Positions 8,677 through 19,300 are shown, numbered from the stretch's first letter. The stretch is DNA of 64,000 bases from JAKPCT01 sp029553165 (GCA_035359995.1 DAORZT010000002.1:1-64000); one strand, 5' to 3'. Translations and numbers: made by a program. Notes: generated by a model from the letters alone, not told the origin.

Positions 8677-9000
8677 TCAAAACAATCCCGGCATTCCTGG
8701 AATCTTAAGATTGCCGGTTACTTTAGCCATCTCATCAGCAGCCATCTCTTGCGCTTTTTTGATTCCTTCATTAACAGCGGCTACAATCAGATCTTGTAAC
8801 ATTTCCACTTCATCATTGTTGACAACTTCCTTGTCAATCTCAATCTGTTTGATCTCTAATTTCCCGGTGATTTCTACTTTAACAACACCACCGCCTGCGG
8901 TTGCCGAGACAGTCTTATTCCCTAACTCTTCCTGCACACGGGCCATTTCGGCTTGCATCTTTTGAAATTGTTTCATTGCTTGTTGCATATTTGGAATCAT
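8677..9000 (-). CDS. ebfC: Nucleoid-associated protein YbaB/EbfC
   Basis: A 107-residue DNA-binding protein of the YbaB/EbfC family (YaaK in Bacillus). It starts MIPNMQQAMKQFQKMQAEM, a coiled segment, followed by the TAGGGVVKVEITG strand motif and a C-terminal tail GNLKIPGMPGLF. AAGGAGGAT precedes the ATG at 9000. The gene starts one base before the dnaX stop region, so coupling with dnaX is likely. Confidence 0.95.
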   Translation of the reverse strand: MIPNMQQAMKQFQKMQAEMARVQEELGNKTVSATAGGGVVKVEITGKLEIKQIEIDKEVVNNDEVEMLQDLIVAAVNEGIKKAQEMAADEMAKVTGNLKIPGMPGLF

Positions 9001-9001
9001 C

Positions 9002-10600
9002 TTATTTATCCTCCTTAGGTATTATTTCTACTTTACCACCAAAGATTGATACAGCCTGTTTTACGATCTCCGGGGTCGGATCCTCATCCTGCTTAACTAC
9101 AGTCTGGTCCTCTTGAAAAGGTACACATTTCAGCTTAACTTGACTGCCAACCATCTCATAAATAATCGTTTCCAATAATTCAACATTATGCGGTAATGCC
9201 AAACTCTCCAAATGAAACTTGAGATGTGGCGGAAATCCGACAATTAATTGTCCGTCTGCAAAACTGATCAATTTACCTTCTTGAATTAATGCCGCTACAG
9301 TCCGTTTGCGGTTCTTTACCATCTCTAAGAAAGCTTCCCAGTTAAAGTCTCCTGTTGAATTTGACGGTTTAACTTGAACTTCCGCGGTCGTTGCTTCCGG
9401 TTTAACATTGGTGCTGGCAGTCGTCCTCTTCGGAGCTGCTTCTTTAGGGTTAGCAACTGTAACTGCAGCCGGTGGTCGGACAACAGCAGCCCCTTTGAGC
9501 AGCTGGACCTCTTGCTCCAATTTATCTAAACGAGCACTCACATTATCAATAATAATGTCAATATCTGATGTAAGTTTGATCAATGCCAGTTCTAAAGGCA
9601 GTGAGCTTTGAAAACTTTTTTTAACTTCATTGGTAGCATTCGCAATCGTCTCAATGATCCGAATCAACTCTTGCGGCGAGAAGCCCGCTTCACTGTTCTC
9701 CTGTGATAATGATTTTAATAAACGGTCGCGAAAGTAATCTACTAAACTATGCCCAAACTGAAACAGATCTTTTCCGTCCAGACTAACCTCTTCAAGCAGC
9801 TCCAATGCTAACTTGGTATCATGTTCTTTGAGGGCAACCGCCAACTTTTCAATCTCTTCTTCACTGATTAAACCAAGGATCGCCCGGACATCATCCTCTT
9901 TCAGAAGTCCACCTTTACTATGAGCAATACACTGCTCCAATAAGCTTAAGGCATCGCGCATTCCGCCTTCGGCATACTTAGCAATCAGCTCCAAGGCAGT
10001 ATCTTCAAACTGAATCCCTTCAGCCGTTAAAATTGTTGCTAACCGGCCTTTAATCTCGGCAATTGTAAATCTTTTAAAATCAAATCGCTGACACCGTGAT
10101 AAAATAGTCAGGGGTAATTTATGGACTTCAGTAGTCGCTAAGATAAAGACCACAAAATTCGGCGGTTCTTCAAGTGTTTTCAGTAAAGCATTAAACGCTT
10201 CTGTGGTCAACATGTGGATCTCGTCTATAATGTATATTTTATAGCGACCTTCGGCAGGTGTAAACTTAATTTTTTCCCGTAAATCACGAATTTCATCGAT
10301 GCCACGGTTGGATGCGCCGTCAATCTCCAAAACATCAAGAAATGTACCCTCATTGATCCGCTGACAACTCGAACATTGATCACAAGGTTCCACTCCCTGA
10401 GGAGATTCACAATTAAGCGCTTTGGCGAAGATCTTGGCGGTTGAGGTTTTTCCGGTCCCTCTAGGACCGGTAAACAGGTACGCATGGGCAATCTTTTTAT
10501 TTCTAATGGCATTAGAGAGGGTTGTTACAATATGTTGCTGTCCCACAAAGTCATTAAACCCCCGGGGCCTCCAACGCCGGTATAAAGCTTGGTATTCCAT
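9002..10600 (-). CDS. dnaX: DNA polymerase III gamma/tau subunit
   Basis: A 532-residue clamp-loader ATPase. It has the Walker A GPRGTGKTSTAK near residue 44, four zinc-binding cysteines (CESPQGVEPCDQCSSC, about 64-79), Walker B DEIHM and the SRCQRFDF sensor. The AAA+ region covers about 1-230 and domain III about 240-360. A linker rich in A, P and T leads to a tau-like C-terminal domain. The length is short for tau but complete. GGGAGG five bases upstream fixes the ATG at 10600, although a TTG at 10603 is in frame. It is the first gene of the block ending with ricT. Confidence 0.95.
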   Translation of the reverse strand: MEYQALYRRWRPRGFNDFVGQQHIVTTLSNAIRNKKIAHAYLFTGPRGTGKTSTAKIFAKALNCESPQGVEPCDQCSSCQRINEGTFLDVLEIDGASNRGIDEIRDLREKIKFTPAEGRYKIYIIDEIHMLTTEAFNALLKTLEEPPNFVVFILATTEVHKLPLTILSRCQRFDFKRFTIAEIKGRLATILTAEGIQFEDTALELIAKYAEGGMRDALSLLEQCIAHSKGGLLKEDDVRAILGLISEEEIEKLAVALKEHDTKLALELLEEVSLDGKDLFQFGHSLVDYFRDRLLKSLSQENSEAGFSPQELIRIIETIANATNEVKKSFQSSLPLELALIKLTSDIDIIIDNVSARLDKLEQEVQLLKGAAVVRPPAAVTVANPKEAAPKRTTASTNVKPEATTAEVQVKPSNSTGDFNWEAFLEMVKNRKRTVAALIQEGKLISFADGQLIVGFPPHLKFHLESLALPHNVELLETIIYEMVGSQVKLKCVPFQEDQTVVKQDEDPTPEIVKQAVSIFGGKVEIIPKEDK

Positions 10601-10657
10601 CAAATCCTCCCAAAAGCAATTCTATTTGTTTTATTCGCTTTTTCTAATCAAACTCCT

Positions 10658-11593
10658 TTAGCTGATTAGGGAGGTTTCTGAAATACTTTGAGACAGCCAG
10701 TCTTCAATTGACCGGTTCGAGGTTTCAGCATGAGCCGCAAAACAGTCTTTATAGAGTTGTGCCGTCTTCTTTAAGCATTTATTTCTAATCTCCAAACAAC
10801 GGGCAATAATATCGGTTTTTTCCAATAACTCCGTAATCTCCGCGAGCGTATAATTCTTCTCTGCAATTGGATACCTTTGATTTAGAAAAATTAGAGGTAA
10901 TGTATATAGCCCCTTCGTAAAATCCTCGCTCGTATTTAAACCATTACCACCATTAATCAAATCTTTAATATCATCGGTTAATTGATAAGCGATACCCCAC
11001 CAAAATCCGATCCGGCCTGCTTGCACCGCCAATAAACGGTTATTACCGGCCGAATTGATTCCCAAAATACAACAGGTCTTAAAAAAGACTGCTGTCTTTT
11101 TATAAATATAACGAAAGTATTCAAGATATGTCGAAACATGATTATCAGCAAGTTTTAATTCCTGATCCAACTCACTTAAAGCCATCACTTTAATTGTCTG
11201 ATTGATTAATTTGACAGCGTCGCCATCACATTGCAGCAAACGGTTATAAGTTTCGCTAAACATCCAATCGGAGATCAAAAAGGAGATTCCTGCGCCATGT
11301 TGATAATTGATACTCGGCTTATTACGACGCCATTTCGCCCCGTCAATCACATCGTCCTGGATTAATGATGCCCAGTGGAGTAATTCAACGGCAACAGCTA
11401 ATTTAATGGACCTCGGGTTGATCCCGCCTCCTAAAGCTGCAAAAGTTAATAATAATCGAGCCCGATTCAATTTCCCGGCAATCGGGAGTAAGCTCGATTG
11501 GATTACCGGAGGCAGATCCCGCCTGATAATCCGCTCCAATTCTACTTTAACTTTATTAATTGCCTCTTCAATAATAACGTTTGTTCTTTTCAT
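10658..11593 (-). CDS. hepT: Polyprenyl diphosphate synthase (HepT-like)
   Basis: A trans-prenyltransferase of 311 residues. The first aspartate-rich motif is DDVID (QDDVIDGAKWRRNKPS, near residue 82) and the second is DDIKD near 208. It elongates isoprenoid diphosphates, probably to make the menaquinone side chain, since it overlaps menA by four bases (ATGA). Upstream in-frame codons to 11695 lie inside menA and are not used. In Bacillus the enzyme has a second subunit (HepS); no such gene lies here, so it may act alone or with a partner elsewhere. The second motif lacks the usual FQ before DD (here LTDDIKD). Confidence 0.85.
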   Translation of the reverse strand: MKRTNVIIEEAINKVKVELERIIRRDLPPVIQSSLLPIAGKLNRARLLLTFAALGGGINPRSIKLAVAVELLHWASLIQDDVIDGAKWRRNKPSINYQHGAGISFLISDWMFSETYNRLLQCDGDAVKLINQTIKVMALSELDQELKLADNHVSTYLEYFRYIYKKTAVFFKTCCILGINSAGNNRLLAVQAGRIGFWWGIAYQLTDDIKDLINGGNGLNTSEDFTKGLYTLPLIFLNQRYPIAEKNYTLAEITELLEKTDIIARCLEIRNKCLKKTAQLYKDCFAAHAETSNRSIEDWLSQSISETSLIS

Positions 11594-12489
11594 CCCAGCA
11601 AACCAATGCATATTAAAATACCGGTCGCAAAATGAAGTCCAATGTTTCCGGCCATTGCCGGAATAAAGGTATTCACTTGCTCCTTGTAGTTCCATACTTT
11701 AAGACTGATCCGTACTGCTACGGGTAATGTAAAATAGGAGTAGAGGATCTTCATTGGAAAGATCTCCATAATTACCCCGATAAATAAAGTTATATATGCT
11801 AACGATACCACACTTAAATAGATCCACACCCCTTTTTTGAGCCCCCAGTTCACTACCCAGTTTCGTTTTCCAGCAGCCTGATCCGCAGCAACATCAGGAA
11901 ATTCATTTAAGATTAATACGCCCATAATTAACAAGCCAACCGGTATCCCTGCTAATATTGCTTCTTTGGCAATATAGTTGGCCTGCATCAAAAAACTACC
12001 CATCACTGCCAGCGGACCAAATGCCACTCCGAGCATCAATTCTCCGCAACCTCGACTCATACCGTTGATCGTCTTATTACTATAAGCAATTCCTAAAAAC
12101 GCCCCGATTACCGGCAGTAGAACCACTTGCCAATTGTGATAGACCAATACTGCAAACAACAAGGCGGTACCCAGGCTGATTCCGTAGGCAACATAAGTGC
12201 CGACCAGAAAATTACGGCGTTCAAGTAATTTATTCTGAATCAAACGACTACCACCGCTGAATGGCGTAGGGTTTTGATTAATCAAATCGCTTCCTTCAGC
12301 ATCATAGTAATCGTTAATTAAATTGGCGCCGGCCTGACTACTCATCACAATTAGCAATGAAAAAATTAAGGCTGTCATACTAAAAAAACCATAGCGGTGA
12401 GCCACTGCCGCACCAACCAATACCGGGATTAACGACGCCGAAAAAAACGGGGCGCGAACTGCTTTTAGCCATAAAATGATTCTATCCAA
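11590..12489 (-). CDS. menA: 1,4-dihydroxy-2-naphthoate prenyltransferase (UbiA family)
   Basis: An integral membrane prenyltransferase of 299 residues with about eight or nine helices. The two Mg-diphosphate motifs are NLINDYYDAEGSD near residue 60 and NEFPDVAADQAAGK near 190. The pairing with hepT argues for MenA, which attaches the polyprenyl tail to DHNA in menaquinone synthesis. No other men genes are in the window, so a different aromatic acceptor cannot be excluded. The start is TTG at 12489 with GAGG nine bases upstream. Confidence 0.85.
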   Translation of the reverse strand: MDRIILWLKAVRAPFFSASLIPVLVGAAVAHRYGFFSMTALIFSLLIVMSSQAGANLINDYYDAEGSDLINQNPTPFSGGSRLIQNKLLERRNFLVGTYVAYGISLGTALLFAVLVYHNWQVVLLPVIGAFLGIAYSNKTINGMSRGCGELMLGVAFGPLAVMGSFLMQANYIAKEAILAGIPVGLLIMGVLILNEFPDVAADQAAGKRNWVVNWGLKKGVWIYLSVVSLAYITLFIGVIMEIFPMKILYSYFTLPVAVRISLKVWNYKEQVNTFIPAMAGNIGLHFATGILICIGLLG

Positions 12490-12570
12490 ATTTTGTTACC
12501 TCATCAAAATAGTTTCTATTAGTATTCTAAAAAAACCGCAAAGTTATACCCTCCCAAACTTTATCTGCTA

Positions 12571-12606
12571 AATAAAAAACAACTCCTCCAGGCAGAAGAG
12601 CTGTTA
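12571..12606 (-). terminator. Terminator after the hydrogenase-type regulator
   Basis: On the minus strand AACAGCTCTTC pairs with GAGGAGTTGTT, with two G-U pairs, followed by TTTTTA. It lies 21 bases beyond the stop of the gene at 12627 and upstream of menA. Confidence 0.7.
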
Positions 12607-12626
12607 CTGATTCAAAATCATTCATA

Positions 12627-12875
12627 TTAATTCGGAAAATTAATCATTTGAACATTGGTTCCCGGGATCTCTTCAAGCTGTCTTCGAAATTTAACAGCTT
12701 CGTCGGATTTACCTTCATAGATTAAAGTTATTAATCCTTGTTCCTTTGATGCGCTGGGTACTCCCAATCTGCCAATAATATCCCGGCCATGTCTGGTTAT
12801 GATCTCTTGAACCTCCGGAGCCATCTCATCACGGTTATCGACCATGATTGCAATCACTGAAAGTTGATCTTTCAC
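12627..12875 (-). CDS. Small ACT-like regulator, TM1266 hydrogenase-system family
   Basis: An 82-residue ferredoxin-fold (ACT/NikR C-terminal-like) protein. The pattern RLGVPSASKEQGLITLIYEG and the ending VQMINF match the family called putative iron-only hydrogenase system regulator (TM1266 type). Those proteins are usually encoded beside [FeFe]-hydrogenase maturation genes hydE, hydF and hydG, but none is in this window. It lacks a DNA-binding domain, so a direct transcriptional role is uncertain. It sits alone between serS and a terminator. Confidence 0.75.
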   Translation of the reverse strand: MKDQLSVIAIMVDNRDEMAPEVQEIITRHGRDIIGRLGVPSASKEQGLITLIYEGKSDEAVKFRRQLEEIPGTNVQMINFPN

Positions 12876-12939
12876 AATATCACCTCACCGTTATTATGAC
12901 TCCTGGTTTGGTGATATATTCATTGTAATCAGGCCAAAT

Positions 12940-14211
12940 TTAGAGACTAATCTTGTCAACACCAAGATAAGGCCGTAAAGCTTCCGGGATGATCACACTG
13001 CCGTCAGGTTGCTGATAATTCTCCAAAATTGCAGCTACCGTACGTCCAACCGCAACTCCCGAACCATTAAGCGTATGGACGAACTCCGGTTTCGCCCCAG
13101 GCGCTGGACGGTATTTGATGTTGGCGCGTCGGGCCTGGAAATCCTCAAAATTACTACAACTGGAAATCTCGCGATAGGTATTAAAACTCGGCAACCATAC
13201 TTCCAAATCATAACATTTTGCTGCTGCAAAACCTTGATCGCCGCTACACAGTAAGACTACCCGATAAGGTAACCCTAAGCGTTGCAGTACCGCTTCGGCA
13301 TTGTTGACCAATTTTTCATGTTCGCTATAGGATTCTTCCGGTTTGGCAAACTTAACTAACTCCACTTTATTAAACTGATGTTGCCTGATAATCCCGCGGG
13401 TATCACGACCGGCTGAACCTGCTTCTGCTCGGAAACAAGCTGTATAGGCAGCATAATAAATCGGTAACTGTTCCGCACTCAAAATCTCATCCCGTAATAG
13501 ATTGGTGACTGGAACTTCAGCGGTGGGAATCAGGAAGAAATCTCCGGGACTACTCTTGAATGCATCCTCTTCAAATTTAGGAAGTTGTCCGGTGCCGGTC
13601 ATCGCGGCGCGATTCACCAAAAACGGTGGAAAAATCTCTTCGTAACCATGCTCTTTGATATGTAAATCAAGCATAAAGTTGATTAAAGCCCGTTCCAAAC
13701 GCGCGCCCCAATTTTTCATCACCACAAAGCGGGCCCCGCTAATCTTGGCTGCCCTCTCAAAATCCATAATCCCAAGTTGGGTACCGATTTCATCATGTGA
13801 TTTGGGTTCAAAGTCAAATTGACGCGGTTCACCCCACTTACGGATCTCTTTATTCTCAGTCTCATCTTTCCCTACCGGTACGGATTCGTGAGGAATATTC
13901 GGTAATAACAATAAGAATTGGTTTAATTTCTCTTCAATCGTCCGGATCTCTTCATCAAGTTGCTGAATCTTATCTCCGACCTGTTGCATCTCTGCGATCA
14001 GTTCGGCAGCATCCTGCTTCTGTGCTTTCAGACGCCCTACCTCTTTGGAAACTGTATTCCGCTTATTTTTTAGTTGTTCCACTTCTACCAAAATTGCCCG
14101 CCGTTTTTCATCCAGCTGTAAAAAATCATCTAACGATACGGTAATTCCGCGTTTGGCAAGCCCATTTATTATTTTTTCCGGTTCATTCCTTACCAGCTTA
14201 ATATCAAGCAT
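12940..14211 (-). CDS. serS: Seryl-tRNA synthetase
   Basis: A class II aminoacyl-tRNA synthetase of 423 residues that charges tRNA-Ser. The N-terminal helical arm (about 30-100) is the tRNA-binding coiled coil. Motif 2 is FRAEAGSAGRDTRGIIRQHQF near 260-280, and motif 3 is NGSGVAVGRTVAAILENYQ near 380. AAAGGAG lies upstream of the ATG. It has its own promoter at 14270-14298. The 130-base leader is too short to show a convincing T-box. Two cognate tRNA-Ser genes lie at 53.7-53.9 kb. Confidence 0.96.
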   Translation of the reverse strand: MLDIKLVRNEPEKIINGLAKRGITVSLDDFLQLDEKRRAILVEVEQLKNKRNTVSKEVGRLKAQKQDAAELIAEMQQVGDKIQQLDEEIRTIEEKLNQFLLLLPNIPHESVPVGKDETENKEIRKWGEPRQFDFEPKSHDEIGTQLGIMDFERAAKISGARFVVMKNWGARLERALINFMLDLHIKEHGYEEIFPPFLVNRAAMTGTGQLPKFEEDAFKSSPGDFFLIPTAEVPVTNLLRDEILSAEQLPIYYAAYTACFRAEAGSAGRDTRGIIRQHQFNKVELVKFAKPEESYSEHEKLVNNAEAVLQRLGLPYRVVLLCSGDQGFAAAKCYDLEVWLPSFNTYREISSCSNFEDFQARRANIKYRPAPGAKPEFVHTLNGSGVAVGRTVAAILENYQQPDGSVIIPEALRPYLGVDKISL

Positions 14212-14269
14212 CGATTACGCTCTCCTTTGACCAGATTCAAAGTTAACATACCATAATATTATGCCTATC

Positions 14270-14298
14270 ATTATAACTCAACCATTTTTAAAAGGCAA
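14270..14298 (-). promoter_or_regulatory. Sigma-A type promoter of serS
   Basis: Minus strand TTGCCT (14293-14298), 17-base spacer, perfect TATAAT (14270-14275), 59 bases upstream of the serS ATG. Confidence 0.7.
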
Positions 14299-14346
14299 TT
14301 GCTTGTAATTGAACTTACCTTTAAAATTTAAATTGATCAGAAATTG

Positions 14347-14382
14347 AAAAATGATCTAAATAATGTTATTTAGATCATTTTT
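14347..14382. terminator. Symmetrical terminator after the glucan phosphorylase
   Basis: A 17-bp perfect inverted repeat with a two-base loop. The A run before it and T run after it make it functional in either direction. It lies 20 bases past the stop of the phosphorylase gene at 14403 and insulates it from serS. Confidence 0.8.
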
Positions 14383-14402
14383 ATGACATTTTATACTTAA
14401 TT

Positions 14403-16088
14403 TTAACGGCTACGCTGCACTTCTTCCTCAATCTGCGCCGCCCGTTCGGGACATTCTACGCAATCACCGCGTTTAGTATACATTTTATTGTAGTATTCAT
14501 CCAGCATCCGTTTGACTGCAAATGTATCTTTGGTACTTAAAATACTGGCCTGCATCATCTTGACCCATTTTTCCTGATCCCGATAATATGTAGGCATAAC
14601 TTCATTGAGCAATACTTTAATCAACGCTTTGAGGTCATGTTCATCCTGAGTCCATTCATTAGGGCTTTCAAATCCATCGCCAAACTGCCAGCCATTAATG
14701 CCGTGCTGACAGGCTTCAGGCCACCAGCCATCTAAAATACTGCAATTTAAAACCCCATTCATTGCCGCTTTCATTCCGGAAGTACCACTGGCTTCCAATG
14801 GCCGGCGCGGGTTATTGAGCCAGATATCAACGCCGCGCGTCATCATCTCCGCAATTTTCATGTCATAATTCTCTAAAAAGACAACCGCATTCGGATATTG
14901 ACGGCTGATCTTAACCAGCCGGGCGACAATTCCCTTGCCAACATCGTCCAACGGATGGGCTTTTCCTGCAAAGATAAATTGAATTTTGCCATTTTCCAAT
15001 AGCGGCTTGATTGTTGACTCATCTCTGAAGATTAAATCACTGCGTTTATAGGGCGCTGCCCGGCGGGCAAATCCGACCAGCAGAACATTCGGATCCAATT
15101 CAACACCATTGCGTTCTTTGACAAATTCAATCAGATTGCGTTTATTATGCTGATGTTGCTCCCACAAGCGTTGTAAGTCGTTTGCCTGAGCTGCCTCGAT
15201 CATATTCGGGTCAACCCAAGTTGGCAAATGAATTGCATTAGTAATACCAATTATTTCTGCCCGGCGGTCAATATGGGCCCACATCTTATTGGCGGTAACC
15301 CGGTGTAGGTCGGCCACAGCATTCGCAATCCGTGATAATCTTAATGCTGCTACAGTCATATTAAATGGAGCGCCACCGATGCTAACCATCTGTTCATGTG
15401 ACAATCCGTTATTGGCTCCCATATAAAAGAGCGGTTCCAGACAATGCTCTTCGTTGCCCTGTAATATCGGAGTATGGGTTGTAAATACCACTCTTTCACA
15501 ACAATGCTCTAAAGCCTTTTGAAATGAAACCCCTTGCTCCATCTGTTCCCGGATCAACTCCAGTCCGGCAAAGACCGCATGACCCTCATTGAAATGATAC
15601 ACATCGACATCAATTCCTAATTGCCGTAACGCTCTCACGCCACCAATTCCCAGAACCATCTCTTGTGCGATCCGTTCTTCTTCAAATCCACCATATAACT
15701 GGCCGCTGATCCAGGTATCTTCATTCTCCGGTAAATCAGTGTCAAGCAGGTATAATGGCGCATTTTTAAAGTGGTCGGTCAGCCAAACTTTACACCAGAC
15801 GTCCCGGCTACGGATTCGGACTTTTACTTTAACCCCGGTATCCTTAAGAAATTTATATTCGTAATTATGATAGGCATCATAAGGGTAATTATCTTTACCA
15901 ATAATTTGGTCGCCATAACCTTGTTTCCATTTGATTCCAATGCCAATTATCGGATAATTATGATCATATGCACCTTTAAGATAATCACCTGCTAAAATCC
16001 CCAGACCGCCTGCATACATTTTGAATGAGGATTCCATTCCGTACTCCATACAAAAATAAGCTACCTTCGGTAAATTTCCATTGATCAT
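14403..16088 (-). CDS. glgP: Alpha-glucan phosphorylase (GT35, short form)
   Basis: A 561-residue phosphorylase of the alpha-glucan family, releasing glucose 1-phosphate from glycogen or maltodextrins with pyridoxal phosphate. The N-terminus VAYFCMEYG and AGGLGILAGDYLKG are typical, and the PLP/phosphate region is RRPLEASGTSGMKAAMNG near residue 425. It is shorter than E. coli GlgP (about 815 residues), but this family includes short, complete members. GGGGG precedes the ATG. The GT4 enzyme at 58.5-59.8 kb may be a related glucan synthase, though it is far away. Confidence 0.9.
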   Translation of the reverse strand: MINGNLPKVAYFCMEYGMESSFKMYAGGLGILAGDYLKGAYDHNYPIIGIGIKWKQGYGDQIIGKDNYPYDAYHNYEYKFLKDTGVKVKVRIRSRDVWCKVWLTDHFKNAPLYLLDTDLPENEDTWISGQLYGGFEEERIAQEMVLGIGGVRALRQLGIDVDVYHFNEGHAVFAGLELIREQMEQGVSFQKALEHCCERVVFTTHTPILQGNEEHCLEPLFYMGANNGLSHEQMVSIGGAPFNMTVAALRLSRIANAVADLHRVTANKMWAHIDRRAEIIGITNAIHLPTWVDPNMIEAAQANDLQRLWEQHQHNKRNLIEFVKERNGVELDPNVLLVGFARRAAPYKRSDLIFRDESTIKPLLENGKIQFIFAGKAHPLDDVGKGIVARLVKISRQYPNAVVFLENYDMKIAEMMTRGVDIWLNNPRRPLEASGTSGMKAAMNGVLNCSILDGWWPEACQHGINGWQFGDGFESPNEWTQDEHDLKALIKVLLNEVMPTYYRDQEKWVKMMQASILSTKDTFAVKRMLDEYYNKMYTKRGDCVECPERAAQIEEEVQRSR

Positions 16089-16270
16089 TGCTTGACCCCC
16101 GATTTATTCCTTTATTTTAGTTTAGAAAAAGTCGACTCATTGTGTGACTCAATTTTTTCTCATTTTGAAATCACCTATATTATCTTCCGGAAACAGCTTC
16201 TCTAAACCAATTATATAAATCTTTTCGGTAAATATGGGGAAATACTTTATATAAATTTTTACCAATAAAT

Positions 16271-16299
16271 AAAAAAAGAGCCGATTACTAACCGACTCT
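16271..16299 (-). terminator. Terminator after nifJ
   Basis: On the minus strand AGAGTCGGTT pairs with AATCGGCTCT around the loop AGT (two G-U pairs), then seven T. It lies 22 bases beyond the nifJ stop. Confidence 0.8.
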
Positions 16300-16320
16300 C
16301 CTGTGATAAATCCAAAGTTA

Positions 16321-19300
16321 TTATTGTGCCAAACGTTTGTACATCTCGTAACGTGCTTTGGCTTCTTTTTCAGCTCTTTCATAAAGCTCATCAGCTTGTT
16401 CCGGGAATTGTTTCTTCAATGATGAATAACGGACTTCACCCAGTAAGAAGTCACGGAAGCTTAAGGTTGGTTCTTTGGAATCCAAGCTGAATGGATTTTT
16501 ACCTTCCAATGCTAAATCCGGGTTGTAGCGATATAATGGCCAGTAACCGGATTCAACAGCAATTCGGCCTTCTTCCTGGCTCTTGCCCATATTAATACCA
16601 TGGTTGATACATGGCGCATAGGCAATAATCAATGAAGGTCCTTTATAACGTTCGGCTTCGAGGACGGCTTTCAATAACTGGTTCTTATTGGCGCCCATTG
16701 AAACAGAAGCTACATAAACATAACCATAAGCCATTGCCATTAAGCCAAGGTCTTTCTTCTTCACATTCTTACCAGCGGCAGCAAATTTAGCGATTGCACC
16801 GGTAGGTGTTGATTTTGAAGATTGACCACCGGTATTGGAGTAAACTTCAGTGTCTAAAACTAAGACATTGACATCCTCTCCGGAAGCTAATACATGGTCA
16901 AGTCCGCCATAACCAATATCATATGCCCATCCGTCACCACCGAAGATCCAGATCGATTTCTTGGTGTAGATATCTTTCATACCGGCAATGTCGCTTAAGA
17001 TCTCTTTTAATTGACCGCTTGCCTTATTAGCTTCAGCATCAATCAATTCTTTGATCTTATCGCCGGCTTTTCGGGAAGCTACAGCGTCGTCCTTACCATC
17101 AAGCCATTCGGTGAATGCTTGTTTGAGTTCAGCTGACAATTCTGCATTTAAAGCTTCGTTAATTAAACCAGCTAAACGGTTGCGACGTTGGGTAAATGCT
17201 AAATTCATACCATAACCAAACTCGGCATTATCTTCAAACAAGGAGTTCGCCCAAGCCGGTCCATGGCCTTTTTCATTTACGGTATAAGGATTTGACGGAG
17301 CACTACCACCATAGATTGAAGAACAACCGGTAGCATTAGCGACTACCATCCGATCACCAAACAATTGGGTGATTAACTTAACATATGGGGTCTCTCCACA
17401 TCCGGTACAAGCGCCGGAGAACTCAAAGAGTGGTTTTAAGAACTGACTGCCTTTAACGGTCTCGGCATTAATCGCCAGATCAGGAATCGGTTGCGCCAGC
17501 GCAAAGTTATAGTTTTCAGTTTCAGTCTCAACGATTTCCTCTAAAGCTACCATCGACATCGGCTTTTCTTTAGCCGGACAGATGTCAACACAGTTACCGC
17601 AACCGGTACAATCTAACGGTGATACCTGAATCCGGAAATCATATCCTGCAAATTCTTTACCAACAGCTGCTTTGGTCTTGAAGTTTGCCGGTTTCTCGGC
17701 ATCAGATTTTACCAAGTATGGTCTGATTGCAGCATGCGGACAGACGAAGGCGCATTGGTTACATTGAATACAGGTATCCGGAGTCCAAGACGGAATGTTA
17801 ATTGCAATACCCCGTTTTTCGTAAGTGGTAGTTCCAACCGGGAAGGTTCCGTCCGGAGTAAAGGCACTAACCGGAAGTTTGTCACCTTCTAATTTAACCA
17901 TCGGTTTCATAACTTCTTTAATAAATGCAGGTACATCTTCGTCCTCAATTACTTCAGCACCGGTGGTGGTAGTTGCCCAGCTTTCCGGATACTTGATCTC
18001 TTCAAGTGCTTCGATCGCCCGATCAACAGCGGCAATATTCATGTTAACAATCTTATCGCCTTTTTTGCCATAAGACTTCTTGATTGCTTCTTTAATATAC
18101 TGAATGGCTTCATCTGCAGGAATAACGTTAGCAATTTTAAAGAATGCTACCTGCATGATAGTGTTAATTCTTCCGCCTAAGCCAACTTCTCCAGCGATCT
18201 TAACCGCATCAATATTATAGAAACGGACTTTATTTTTGGCAATCGCTTGTTTCATTGCTGCCGGTAATTTCTCTTCCATATCAGCGGCGCTCCATGAAGA
18301 GTTCAACAGGAAGATTCCGCCTTCTTTAATACCATCCAACATATCATAACGGGTTACATATGACGGATTGTGGCAAGCAATAAAGTCAGCCTGGTCAATT
18401 AAATATGGTGAAGTAATCGGTGAATCTCCGAATCGTAAGTGGGATACGGTAATTCCGCCCGATTTCTTGGAGTCGTAAACAAAATATCCTTGAGCATACT
18501 TATCAGTATGATCACCGATGATTTTGATCGAGTTTTTGTTGGCTCCAACCGTACCGTCTGCTCCCAAACCATAGAACATACAACGGTAAACACCTTTAGC
18601 AGCAGCATCGATCTTTTCTTTTACTTCTAATGAAGTAAAGGAGACATCATCGATAATACCAACGGTAAAATGATTTTTCGGTTGTGCTTGATTTAAATTA
18701 TCGTAGATTGCTTTAACCATCGAAGGAGTAAACTCTTTGGAACCCAAACCATAACGGCCGCCTACGATAATCGGAGCTTGTTGTTTCTCCATAAAGGCAG
18801 TACATACATCTTGATAAAGTGGTTCACCGATCGCGCCTGGTTCTTTGGTCCGGTCGAGAACTGCGATCTTCTTAACTGTCTTTGGAATCACGCTTAAGAA
18901 ATGTTCTACGGAGAATGGACGATAGAGACGAACTTTTACCAATCCTACTTTTTCGCCTTTGTTATTCAAGTAGTTAACTGTTTCTTCAACAGTTTCACAG
19001 CCTGAACCCATACAAATAATTACACGGTCAGCATCAGGTGCACCAACATAGTCAAACAACTTGTAGGAACGTCCGGTTAATTTAGCAACTTTCTCCATGA
19101 TTGCTAAAACTATACCCGGTGTTGCCTGATAATACGGATTGCTTGCTTCACGGCCCTGGAAGTAAATATCCGGATTTTGAGCAGTACCTTGTTGTTTTGG
19201 ATGTTCCGGATTGAGTCCTCTTTCACGGAACTCCGCTATTTTCTTCCAATCAACCAGTTTCGCCATATCTTCGTAAGCGATCTCTTCAATCTTTTGAATC

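Noticed and set aside
14212..14402. Possible serine T-box before serS
   Set aside because: The leader is only about 60 bases from the promoter at 14270 to the ATG; no T-box stem or conserved AGGGUGG-type box fits. The strong hairpin at 14347 lies upstream of the promoter and belongs to glgP.
16149..16391. Minus-strand frame overlapping the end of nifJ
   Set aside because: It shares the nifJ 3' end in another frame, spans the nifJ terminator and shows no family features.
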